A stretch of 64,000 bases of DNA from Callaeas wilsoni (Eukaryota > Chordata > Aves > Passeriformes > Callaeidae): the NCBI GenBank assembly GCA_013398955.1, contig VWPU01012279.1, positions 62,001-126,000 of the forward strand, written 5' to 3'. Of the stretch, positions 11,501 through 23,168 are shown piece after piece. Within the stretch, counting starts at the first letter, position 1; every line of letters starts with the position of its first letter. The position numbers and the translations under genes were made by a program. Below the pieces are notes generated by a model that was not told the origin of the DNA, searched no databases, and saw only the letters and a program-made list of their open reading frames with translations.

Positions 11501-14500
11501 ACTGGGAAGTACTGTGGAAAATTGCATGTCACATAGAGACAGTCAGGGGATAAGGTATATTCCGACGGCACAATATATAAGGATCAGCATAAATTAGAGC
11601 TAGCACATGATCTGTCCTTCTGTGTGCAAAGAAGGATTTTCTCCCAAAGTAATTAGGCTTTATGTGCAAAAAAGCTTTTTTTACATTACTTGTTTAGAGA
11701 TGCCTGATCAAATACTAATCGCTTTATCATCTTCCTTAACCTACATTTTGTGGTTGTTGTCTAGGATTTCTGGCATGGTAACAGACACATAGCAGTTGAC
11801 AGATAAATGTACTCAAATCCATTCTTTTTACTTCTTCCTTTGTTTCATTACAAGTTGTGATGTAATAGTTACAGTCAGTTATCCTTATTCAGAATGTAAA
11901 CACTTTAAAAAGGTAAAAACTTTGATATATGAACTATCAAGCTCTGTCTTAAATGTCACTGAACTTCCTTTTGTTGACTTGTATGGCTATAGAAAGTATC
12001 CTGCAGGCAATTCTGGACATGAAATAAGATTTCTTAGCAATATAGAAAAGATACATGCAGATACAGAACTAACTTTCCACATTGTTCCTCCAAATTACTC
12101 TAAATGACAAATGTACGCTATGGAGGCAAGGATGTCCGCAGAGACACCCGGTCTTATGGGGTGAAATGAAATTTGCTTACTATCTACCCAGTCACCTCCT
12201 TCTCAGCTGAGAAGATCAAACAAAGGAAACATCTGTGACAGCCTTACTGTAAAAATAAGTGGATTGAAATGGAAATATTTATTAGATGACAATGGCCTTC
12301 TCACTGTGACTGTACTGAAAATTATCTGGAGTGAGCAACCTACTCTTCAGGTCCCACCTGGATATGTGGAGCTGTGCTGCAGACTTTCTAGGCACCCAGG
12401 AGTCCTTGCAGTGTGTTCTACAAGTCTTTGTGTTGCCTTGGCCTGAGCTGTTTGGTGCTTCCTTCCTGATGAGCTATAAAGTCCTGTTTCTTCTTCTGAC
12501 TTACGGAGTGAATAATGGGGAGCTGCTGGTCAGATCATGTATGTCATTGTGCACACCTGTCTTTGCCATGAAGGATTGATTCCAGTGAATTCCCAGTCCA
12601 AATTTTAGTCCAACCTTCAGCTCTGTCAGCTGGAAGGACCACTGGCATGTCAAACACTAAGGATTTGTGTGTGGATAGAAAGGGCATGAGCGAGATCCAT
12701 ACCCATATTGTGATGTCCTTAGTGATGCACGTCCCACTGTCTGCACTATCTGTGGTCCAGTCTCAGTCTGTTTGTGCAGAGGTCCACTGCAGAACTTCTA
12801 TTGACCTAAACGATGATGGAAACAAAAATTTTGGAAAGTGTCACAAGAAGCATAAACTGTATCCTCAGCATGGTGGGATGCTAAAGAGGAGAAATTAAAA
12901 TATGAATTGATCTTGGAAACAAACCAGAAATTTAATGTATTTGCAGATTCGTTCTCATTTTCAGATCTCTGCTCAGAGTTCTGACATAAAGCTAACTAAA
13001 AAAAACAGCTTCATTCTTCTGTTACAGGCAATGAAATTTAGAAAACTTGAGAAAAAGAAAGATTTTGCAGGATTATGAAACCAAGAGGAGGAGAGAAGCT
13101 TCCAAAATTTCGTGCGTTTGTTCAAGAACAGAACTTTAAGAGGGCTTTGTCCATCTGTTTCAAAACCAAAATATAAATTTGTCTTCTCCCCAAAGAAAGA
13201 ATTCTGAAATCTATTCCATATCTTTGCCACACAATTTATTGCGCACTTTAGCACCAGCACATACACTTAATTAAAAGTACTAAAATGTCAGAACTCTATC
13301 AGGAAGCTGGGAGATGTTGGCCTGTGTCCCAATTAGTTCTTTTATTAGCTACTCTTGTACAATAATTTTTAATGAACTGGGTATGAATTTGATCAGGAAC
13401 TGATTTAAAAGAGCATGTTCTAAACAGGAAATTGTTGCAGGGTAGGAGATCAGGTTATGCCCCAATAGAATTAGCTGTGCTAGACTAAGACACACTTATA
13501 ACCTCATTTATGTTGGAAAGAATTTTGTTTCTTACGCAGAATTTTTGAATAGTTGGAATTTTTTCTATGTATTTGCTTTAGAAGACAGAATGATACATTT
13601 TTAAGAATTTTAGATTTTTTATATACTTCAAGGTTTGCAAGGGAAGGAATAGTGACTTAGAACAAAGACTCTGTAGGTTTACCTGAAAACTTTACTGTTA
13701 CAGGTGTTACACAGAAGATCTCAGAAAATTTGGACTTAGTGAGAAAATTTCTTCAGCTTTAAAAACAAAAAGACATTAATTCTGTCAATATCTGTTGCAA
13801 TCCCTCACTAGGATGGCATGGCAGTAAGATGCTGATAATGTGGGTGGGATGACGGGCACACTCTGCCCTGCAGGATTTGGTGGGAGGGGAGGATGTTCCT
13901 GAATATAACAGGAGCACTCCTGCACTTTAGGAGAGGAACTCGTGCCTGTGCTCACTTTATTTCCTGTGAAAAGGGTCATGCTGAAATATAGCAGCATTGT
14001 AGGCCATGTACAACCTCCTGTTATTTTATATCAAGACCTTACCTCAAAAGAACTGAAAAAACCACTTAAAAGTTTAAGTTTGTTTCTCTCTGAGGGGCCA
14101 AATTATCTTTGATCTTGCTAACTGTAAACCATGTTCCATAAATCCAACCTGGGATCTGAAGTCTTATTAGGTTTCTGTCACAGAAAGAAGAAAAATAATG
14201 ATTCTGTAACTGAGTTTCTATTTGTGATTCATTTTTAATGATCCATGAACCAGGACAATGTACCCCCACAGAGATATTCTGCTCCTCCAGTGCTTACAGG
14301 TATGAAGAGAGAATGTGAAAAATGGTTCCTTTTTTTCCCTGCATTAGCCCTTTTACTGACCACTTTAAATAAGATTACCACATTTAAACTGAGTGAACAC
14401 TGTACTAATTCTGTCAAACTTCAGTGATCTCCCATGCTTTGAAAATAGCTTTGAAACCTCTTTTGGTTTATTTTAAAATTTTTCTTTCCAGAATATTTCT

Positions 14501-15120
14501 TGTATATTTGGGGTTTTTTTTGACAGCTTGGAGAGAAATGGATCAGGCAGTGTTTCTGGTAAAGTATGTTGAGACCAAATCCATACAAATCTTGCAATTC
14601 CTTTATGTTTGAGATAGAGTTTATCTTATTATTTAATATCATTACAGAAAATGTTTGCTTTTCACCTGACTTGGATGATTTAATAATATAATGTTATGGT
14701 AGAGAAGAGGGTTTATTTGCAGCAAACACATCCAATTGTCACAAAAATTAGTAGGGAAACAGAAACAACTTCTTTGCTTATTGAAATCAGAATAATTATA
14801 CTCTTTTGGAAGGACAATCATGTCAATTGGTAAAGTCTAATTTGAGGGCAGGCATTTATTTTGTCCTCCTTTTGGTGTGAGATTGATAAGGTTTAGGCAG
14901 AGTTATGCATCTGAGTCAGCCTTAGCTTAAATAGTTATTGTTCTACCTACATAATACAGTCTAGTAGTTCCCAATCTTATAAAGCCCAGAAGGAATAATC
15001 AATCCTTGCTCCTAAAATGCCACGTGCAGATTTCAAACTAATCCTTATCTTCTCCCAGAATGAAATGAGATAAAATACCTGTTTTACTGAGCTGGGTCTA
15101 ATAGATTCACTTTACGAAGG
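8563..15120. other. Long non-coding stretch without recognised repeats
   Basis: About 6.5 kb in which I could identify no gene, RNA or transposon. It includes the longest stop-free frame of the window (9207-9764, minus, 185 codons), which has no recognisable domain or sequence bias. The rest is AT-rich sequence with scattered chance splice-like sites. A slightly GC-richer section lies at 12100-12700. Low repeat density over this length would fit a unique, possibly conserved, intergenic or intronic segment. Confidence 0.4.
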
Positions 15121-15133
15121 AAGCTAATGCTAA

Positions 15134-15618
15134 CGTCCATTTCCATGGAAACGGAGCTTGCAGAGGCATCTTCATGCAGTGTTTGGGGTTAAGCAGAGCC
15201 GAGTTTGGGTCCCACATTCCACGCAATCTAAAAACCGATTACATACTGCAAATATGCAGTGCCAATCTCCACATTTTGACAGTCGTTCTCCTTTGGGTAC
15301 TGGGTACCCTCCACGAGAAGCACTCCCACGGACTCACGCCTCTGCGCTTTCCACAGGCTCTGCCGCACCCATGCTCGCTGCAGCGCCAGCTTCTGCCTGC
15401 CTGCTTATCAATGGATTTATTTTTAGTGGCTTTGAAATTGAGAGATGCTGAGGCACGTTCTGCCCCTTCTGCCCTGCCTCTGCACTGGCTGGGAGAACAG
15501 GCAGAGGGAGGACGCCAAGGCAGGGTAGTGTTTCAACCTTTTTAGCTGCAAGTCGGCGTTGCGAGCTGCATCACACAGCCCAGATCAGCTCTGCTCTACG
15601 TTGGCATTTCGGCACAAC
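15134..15618. promoter_or_regulatory. CpG-enriched patch, candidate regulatory region
   Basis: I count 21 CpG dinucleotides between 15134 and 15618, clearly denser than in the flanking kilobases. GC content is about one half in an otherwise AT-rich setting. The patch begins with a near-consensus X-box (15139-15152). Open frames through it (up to 123 codons, plus strand) show no domain and are probably by-products of GC content. It could be a small CpG island with a promoter or enhancer, an exon of a non-coding RNA, or old repeat DNA. Confidence 0.35.
15139..15152. promoter_or_regulatory. RFX/X-box-like palindrome
   Basis: ATTTCCATGGAAAC differs from the symmetrical RFX-type site GTTTCCATGGAAAC only at the first base, and its core TTTCCATGGAAA is a perfect palindrome. 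RFX proteins bind such inverted half-sites in promoters of ciliary and immune genes. It sits at the edge of the CpG-enriched patch. Binding is inferred. Confidence 0.4.
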
Positions 15619-18600
15619 GGGTTTTGTGAGCAAAGAATGCCTATTCTCTGCATCTGATGCAGTTTATATTTTGCAGGTTTCTTCAGGTGCAAAGCACTGA
15701 ATAAGTGAAAACATCCTGTAGGCAGTTGCTTAGAAATCTCCTGTTTGTAACTTTAAGAGACGAGAAAAATATCCAAATTCTGGTATCTTGGTGTGTCTAA
15801 GTTAACCAGCAAGGACCTCGTGAAAATCTTGTTATTCTTCAAATAGAAAATAGATTACATTCTTTATCTTTGGGGGGGGAAAAAAAAAGGCAGCCAGCAG
15901 GATATTCTTCCTGAGTTTCTTTCTCTTTCGTCTGTCTGATTTAATTTAGTTTAACTCCTTCAGGCTTTACTGGTCTTTTCTCATCCTGTTTAAGTGTATT
16001 ATTAATGAATTCACTTTTCACTTATTATTATTTATTTGCATTATCTTAATGCATAAGGACCAACATTCTTCATCTGAAGAGCTGTACAAATCACCAAACA
16101 AAGCAAAACAAAACAAATCATGTAATAGAAGACTAGAGACAGCAGACTAATCCAGACAGGCAGAGAAATCCTAAGGAACAATGCAGAGTATTTGTCAGAA
16201 TGACAGGAAGGGCACCATCAGCCTAAACATTTAAGTTCCTGTTAGGCAGAATTGCAAAGGAGACAGTGACAGGTTGCTTTGCAGGAAAGACCTGTGTGAC
16301 AGATTAACATCAACAAAATTCTGAAATGGATTTACATTTGCAAAGGACCAACATCAGGACAGACACAATCTCTGCCTCAAATGAGGTCTTTATGTAAATG
16401 AGTGTGGGAAAAGAAGGAAATCTGGACTACAGATAGCATCACTAGATGCTGGGGTAGGATTTTCTCTTCTTGGTGGTAACAAGCTACATAATGTACATAT
16501 GTTAGATTCCATACATGTAAAAAGAAGACTGCATACATGTACATGTGCAAATAAATATAGTTCAGGGAATATGTTATTAGCTAGAATAATCTGCATGGTT
16601 CAGCTCTTCATCTTTTTTCACTACTCTGTAATACAGGAAATCCAGCTTCACCTAAAATTGCTGTTGGCATTGCTTTCCCAAACTGCATTACACTTCACAA
16701 AGGCAAATATTTGTAAGCTTAAAGCAAGCATGGTCTATTTTTCCCTGCAGTAATTTGTTGGAGGGGGGAGCTTCCCATTTCAGAGCTCTCAGGCACTCAC
16801 TGTTGCAGAATACAAAGCGTGGCTTCCCCCATGCACTGCTTCCATGGAGTATCACATAGAGACGGAAGAGGCATGGACTGACAGAAGAAATATATTTATG
16901 AACATCAAGGACAATTTATTCTGTCTTTACAAGCAGACCTAAGGAAAAAATGTCAAAAATACCTCAGCATGAGAAACCGCACTGTAGTTAGTTCCTTGGT
17001 TTACTGTATCAGAAAAAGATGCATCTCAAGCTGATCCCACCATGATCTCTCCATCTGTGTCACATCATTTATTCCAGTAGTGTATAAACTGCATTCAGTA
17101 ATACAATATTCTCCCAGGTTCATCATAAATGTGTGTGCCATGTTTGTATTTAAATCTGGATTGCCAGTATACTATTCTACCTTTCAAAAAATAGCACTTG
17201 ACATGGGCATTTTTCAAATTGCCAGACTGGCACAAATGCACATAGGCGACACAAGTTTGAATTTTCCGTATGGTTATGTTTTAATCAACATGAATTTAAT
17301 ATTTCTGATCCTTTTCACACCCAACTGTATAATGAATTTTTATTTATAGTATTTCTTATTTGTGTGATGGCCACGGGTCCTGAGAGGGGCTTCTGTAACA
17401 GGAGGCAAAATGCTAAACTGAGCTACCACACAGAACCTGCTTCAAATAATTGTACGAGGTTTTAGCTGTCTTTCTGAAGAAAACTGTATCATATCATGCT
17501 AACACTGATAACTTCCGTCTGTGTCCCATGAAGCCACCTATAACAACTGACCATTTAATTGCAAGAATCGAGAAAAACCTATGATAGCCCCAGCAATCAG
17601 TCAGTCTTATTAGAATTTGGCTTTGCATCCTCCTTTGCTTTACCCTGGGGAAAGTGCATTTCCCATTGCATATAAGCAGTCCAGGTGGTTGGTGCATCTA
17701 CAACAGCTGCCAAAGCAGTCTTGGTGCACTCAGCCCTCAGCACCTGTCTGCACCCACAAATCTGCCACCGAGTATTCAAGTTCCGCTGGTGCTACCCTCC
17801 TCTTGCAGCATGCCATGATGAGGGAAGACTGCACTGGGGAGAAAACCAAGCTGATTTTGGCAGGGATATGCTGCAAAGGCAGGACTGCTGCCTGGGGAAG
17901 TCTCAGCAACCCCCAAGAAGAGAGGAACGAGGACAGTGAAGGGCAGATTCCTCAGCATACCCAGCCTGGTGCAGCAGAGGACTCGCTGCACATGCACTGG
18001 GATGCTGGACCCACTGCACCATGATGAGGAGTGCTCTGTGCAACCACAAATCTCCTCCTTTCTCTTCTCCTGCCTAACCCTTCTCCTTCCCTCACAAACT
18101 TGTACATCCATGTCTCCACAGCCACACCTCTTCTTTTCCTCTCCTGCCCTTTTCTACCCAGTACAACACTTTTTGTGTCCATTTACTTGTTACTCTGCTG
18201 TGCAATTGACTTGAGAGTGCTTAAAGAGAACTAAATGACATTCAAGTATTGCCTTGTTGATGTCCACACCATGTCTTTTCCCTACATTTATTGTACTTTT
18301 AAGACCCTTCAATATGGATCTCATGTATTGTTCTGTGCCCAAATGGGCTCTCGAGTTAGCCTCTAGGTAGAGCTGTGCCAAATGTAACAAATAAATAACA
18401 GCATTTGTGAAGGACTGCAGACAGCTAAGGCTTAGGATTTTGGACAAAGATATCCTCTGATGATTTTCAGACTATATATATGTCATTCTAAAAATCTTCT
18501 AAGCTGTGTGAAAGCCTTTGATGCCCACTGCTCCTGGTTTTCCAAGCTTTATCTTTGAGTATCTACACAACTGGCTGTTCAGGCTTCAAATTACTCTAAT

Positions 18601-21169
18601 GTTATAAAAATTTCTACTCAGTCTCTAGAACAAATTACATCCATGATGATGATGGTTTGTAAAATTCTCAAGAGCTTTGAATGACTACTTTGTTGTTGTT
18701 TTATCCAATTTCCTAATTGATTATGCAAAAGAGTATTTTTTAAATAGAACTAAGTAGAAAGCACAAAGATATTTGAAAAGAGCAAGCAAATGATAATTGA
18801 GAGCTAATGCCTTAATATAATTCAAATCCCATACAGTAAAGGGTATGTCTAATCACTGAACATATGAAAAAGTGGTTCTAATTTTTCAAAGCAGTCAGAA
18901 GTATTATTTAACCTATATTTAATGCAAGAAAAAATTGTGGTCAATGGAATGAAAGTAATTATATTGGTAGAGGGAAAGGCTATGGTTAATATGGTCTTCT
19001 CAAAATCTTAGATCTTTGCTGGCTATATCTCAGGTTTGTACTAACATATAGAAACCCCTGCCACACATGTCAGAAATCAGAGAACTCAAGCTTGACACTG
19101 ACCTCAGACCAGGCTGATCTTCCAGCCTCTAGGGACTGGCTAGAAACTGGCTGCCAATTTCATCCAGTGATAACTGCATGCTTTGCAATGGATATGCAAA
19201 CAAAAGCATATAAGAGCAGATAAGTTTACAGTCTTTCTTTTCCTCACCCACACACCCAGAAAGACAGGGAATTTTCTTTGTAATTCACCAAGGAAATAAT
19301 CACAGAGCACCTTAACCCACTACAGCACATGAACTGTGAGCTCTGCACCCAGGCAGCTGGGGGGACACACTCCTAGTCCTCTCACCATTACCATTAGAAA
19401 GGGGGTGATTCTGAGAAAATAAAGACTTTTTTCAAATGTTTTCTCTAAAATACAGCCTGTAAGCTCTCCATAGTCCAGTGGGAAAACATTTTATCTTTCA
19501 TAAATTAAGGTGCTTGGAGCCCCTAAAGTCTCTAAAGAGAAGCTCTGGTTTCTAGAGCAGCTAGGGCTTGAATTTCAAACTGTGAACATTCTTCTGACAA
19601 AGACTTCTCATTATTTATTTTTCTACTCTCAAATAGTTACTGTCTTAGCAATCACAAAGCCTATTCTCAAATTACAGTGCCTGTAAAAAATCATACTTAA
19701 GCATCACTTGATGCAAGCAGTGAAGTTTATTATATTAACTATGTCTAAAATGAAACTTTCTCAAAGTGTTTTTTTTTTCCTTTTAAACATTCCTACTTTC
19801 TCCATAGCCTATTCTATTAAGCTCACTTCTCAAAAAGGAAAAAGAAATAGCCACCAGAATTACTTGCAAACCAAAAATTTAATGCATAACATGTAGACTA
19901 TGGTAACGTGTAGAGATCCCAATTAAATATTTCATCACTTGATGTTGAAAGATTTAGCAAACCTATAGTGTGACCCTGTCCCTACCCAAAGAAGTGTACA
20001 GTCCACATTAGCAAAATCATTAAAATCTTTCTTACATTTCAAGGTTTTCTCTAATTTAGATTTGAAACAAAGGAGAGAGGGGACCTAACCACTGCGAAAA
20101 GATCAGTTGTAGCAGAAAAAGAACGAAAAATAGACCTGATTCATTCTGGCTTTAAGGCACTACAAAATTGCTGGAGTTTAGATAATGTTATTGAATAAAG
20201 AGTGCCAGGACAGAATACAGAACTGTATTGACACTAAATGCACTTATTAGGCCAACTAAATCTAAATTTTTCAAGAGCAAAAAGAGCATTTCTGGTGGCT
20301 CTCATACTTCCTCCTCCTCACATTGATTGAAGGAGCTGCATGGGACTAGGAAAATGGCTCTGTTTCCCATAAAGATGTGAATTGCATTAATTGTATCTGG
20401 GGAAAAGTGTTTATACCCAGTATCAGTGGGCTTATATAAGTAATCTTTATTCTGAAATAGAAAGAGAATATACATTATTCCTAAAAACATTGTCATACCA
20501 ATATTCTTGTGTTTAAGCCAGGAATTTTACAGAAGTAATTATTTCAGTATACAAACAAAAAAACAAAAAACCCAAAAAAACCCCCAAACCAAACAAAAAA
20601 ACCTAAAAAACGACAAAAAAACCCTGAAATACAAAGGCATTGTTTGTCTAATGACTGGCTTGTTAAAGGCTTAGGGAAAACTTTGAGACATATGTAACTC
20701 AGACACCAACAGAAAAGGTCTTTTGTTCCTTGGTCTCCAATGAAGAATACTCTACCAGAATACTCGCCATCCTGGCTTTTTCACTAAACTGAAACTAATT
20801 GCATCTTGAGCCTTAATCTTCCTCCAGAGATAATAACATGGGACTAAATTCTGCTCTAAGCTATAGCAGTATTAATCTGAGTAAGGCCTTTGAAGTGGGA
20901 TTCATTTTTATGCAACATACTTTTCAATAGATTCCCTGTTTGCAGGTTTTATTTGGAAATCCCCCTTTCATCAGGTTAAAGCATCACACTAACAATTAAA
21001 ATACTAAGTAATAATAACGATACCTAGCAGCATAACAACACACTGCTCCCTGAGGATCTAACTGCTCCTTGAAAAGGTGAATGATTGCCAGCTCACATAA
21101 GGAGACTGCAATGCACAAGACTGATATGAATTAAAGAGTAGAAACTGCCTCCATAAAAGCATCATAAAA
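15619..21169. other. Non-coding DNA, no recognised repeats
   Basis: No supported gene or transposon. A run of eight G followed by nine A lies near 15871-15888. A moderately GC-rich segment at about 17600-18200 has open frames on both strands up to 135 codons but no recognisable protein. An A/C-only tract (20550-20625) is listed separately. Confidence 0.45.
20550..20625 (+). repeat. A/C low-complexity tract
   Basis: About 75 bases made almost only of A and C (runs of A5-A7 separated by C1-C5), with almost no G or T. It is a simple low-complexity tract, probably grown from a poly(A)-like seed by slippage. Confidence 0.85.
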
Positions 21170-21560
21170 TGTCCCCAGGGCACCACAGCACAGCTCCCGT
21201 GGGGCTTGGGAAGGGCAGCGGGCTTGTTCTGATGATGGCCAGTGGTTTCTTTGCCTCTAGCTTTCCCCAGGACAACACGGAAGCTGCTGGCACCTATCCC
21301 AGCTTTGAGCTACCCAGTACCTGTGCAGCCATGGCAGCACTTTTGGGGAGCAGCCGAGGGTGTTTGTCTCTGGCAGCGGCGCGAGGAGAAGCGCAGGCGG
21401 CGCACGGCTGCACATCTGGCCCTGGGGAGCTGCGCCGCCTGCCCGGTGACAAGGCTGGGCAGCACTGACCCCCATGCTGGTCTTCATCCTTCCAAAACCA
21501 GCTGCACTAAGCCCACTTTCACAGGAGCCTCAGATTTTTGGTTTTGCTCCCGCTTTTGGC
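21170..21560. promoter_or_regulatory. GC-rich patch with dense CpG core
   Basis: This 390-bp patch is much more GC-rich than its surroundings. Eleven CpGs lie between 21356 and 21442 (GGCAGCGGCGCGAGGAG and GCGCCGCCTGCCCGG). Overlapping frames on both strands (76-109 codons) look like GC-driven shadows. It may be a small CpG island or enhancer. No TATA, initiator or splice structure allows a gene call. Confidence 0.3.
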
Positions 21561-22669
21561 AGCTGACCTGAGCAAACAGGGAGTCAGCATAACAAGCCGT
21601 CAGGTGAGGTGGTTTATCATTATCACTGGGGGAATTACATGCTGTCTGATAAAAGTCTACAGGGATTAATGTGGTGCAAGATTCTCCTTAAAGGAGCTGG
21701 TATGGGTAGCTTAGTGTATTTTTTGCCTCCTTCGGCCCTCAACTCATCTTTCATGTATTTTCTTCTTCGATTTGCTTATTAATCTGTAATTTTTCTGCTT
21801 TTACCCTTTACTTCCTTTTTCTGTTCTAGCATTTGAGGTCTGAAGCAAACACTAATTAATAAAAATCCCATAGCTGCAGATAATATCGGTTTCTTCACCT
21901 CCTAAGAACACCTTCACACCTTTTGACATTCTAAGTCTGTGCTGTGGATTGTGAAAGCAGCTTCAGACTCAGGCAAGGCATCTGCTGCTGCTGACTGGCC
22001 TCTGAAAAGCCTTCAAGCTGGTCAGGAACCACTTGCTGGCACATCAACAAGCCACACGTGCATAAACATTTGGGTTTTGTTCTTGCAGAGGAAGCTGTCT
22101 TGAAGGGAAGGGGCATGATTACAGTGCCATTCTCCAATTGCCAGCTGGGGCATGACAGATCTTGAACCAGTCTCTGAAACTCACACAGCCAAGGTGCCTG
22201 CTGTCCTTCACTGAACATACAGGGAAGGCAGGGAGGCAAACCTCTCAGATGAGGCATCTCCACTGAATGCTTTAAATTATGTTCTGTGAGATTCCCACAA
22301 GCATGGGAGTATTTTCTCCACCACTGTGCACGCCTGGTCCCCTCCAGGTGCCACCACAGAGAAAACAGCCCGCTCTCAAGCGTGTGGTGTTGGCAGCTTC
22401 GAGTGGCCCTGAGGCCATCTTGGTGACAACAGAGCTCACAGCCACAATTTCAACCAGCACCCTGGCTTGGAGGCAGAGGGGACTCCAATCTGCTGAACAC
22501 AGGTCTCTGGTTTGGAAATGTACTGCTCAGTGTGTAGGAGTGGGTAGTGTTGGTGCTGTGAGAAAGGCAAAGGGAATGGTGGCACAACTCCAAAAAGTGA
22601 TCACGTTGGGATCTGCAGAGTGCTTAGGTAGCTGGGAGACTGGAGACTTGCCAAGCAGGTCATGATTAG
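21561..22669. other. Unassigned non-coding DNA
   Basis: Mixed-GC sequence without a recognised repeat. Open frames at 21931-22263 (minus, 110 codons) and 22279-22665 (plus, 128 codons) have no recognisable motif and are not supported as genes. Confidence 0.4.
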
Positions 22670-23168
22670 AGATACAGAATAATTTAGTTCAGACGTGATC
22701 TCAGAGGTCACCTAGTCAGAATCACTCCTCAAAGCAGAGCTAACCTCAAGGTACAGAAGCTGCTTAGGGTCTTCTTCACCTACATACTGAAAATCTCCAA
22801 GAACAGAAGTTTCACTTTTGAAGCAACATGACCTAGTACTTACCTGTTTTTAGTCTGAAGATGTTTTTCATCTATACAGACAGTCACAACAGCCCATCCA
22901 CCAGCATACAACTGTGGCTTACCTTCCTTCACTGTGCATCTCTGAGGCTCTGCCTTTTCTACAACCTCCTTTGAGCTGAAAAAAGCTAAGGTCCTTCTCC
23001 TTAATCTTTCCCTGTCCAGGTCAAGTAAGCCCTCTTCCCTCAGCCTCTTCCCACCGTGTTGGGCTGCAGGGATTGAACTCACTCCAGCTTGTGAACATCT
23101 TTCCTGTATATGGCAGACTGAAACTGGACAAAGTACCCTGAGTAACAAGTAGAGGGGAATGATCTGTT
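22670..23168 (-). mobile_element. Diverged CR1 LINE copy
   Basis: On the minus strand this is an old CR1. The reversed 3' end is at 22670-22830 ('gatctcagaggtcacctagt', 'gcagagctaacctcaaggta', 'ctgaaaatctccaagaacag'). The reversed ORF2 end follows, with 'cactgtgcatctctgag', 'ctacaacctcctttgagctg' and, near its far end, 'cactccagcttgtgaacatc' and 'gagtagaggggaatgatc'-like blocks. A minus-strand open frame of 117 codons (23193-22840) runs through it and is only the LINE relic. A perfect donor-like CAG|GTAAGTA on the minus strand near 22845 lies inside the repeat. Confidence 0.8.

Noticed and set aside
17617..18234. Overlapping open frames on both strands of a GC-richer segment
   Set aside because: Frames are open in many phases at once, which reflects composition. 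No domain is recognised.
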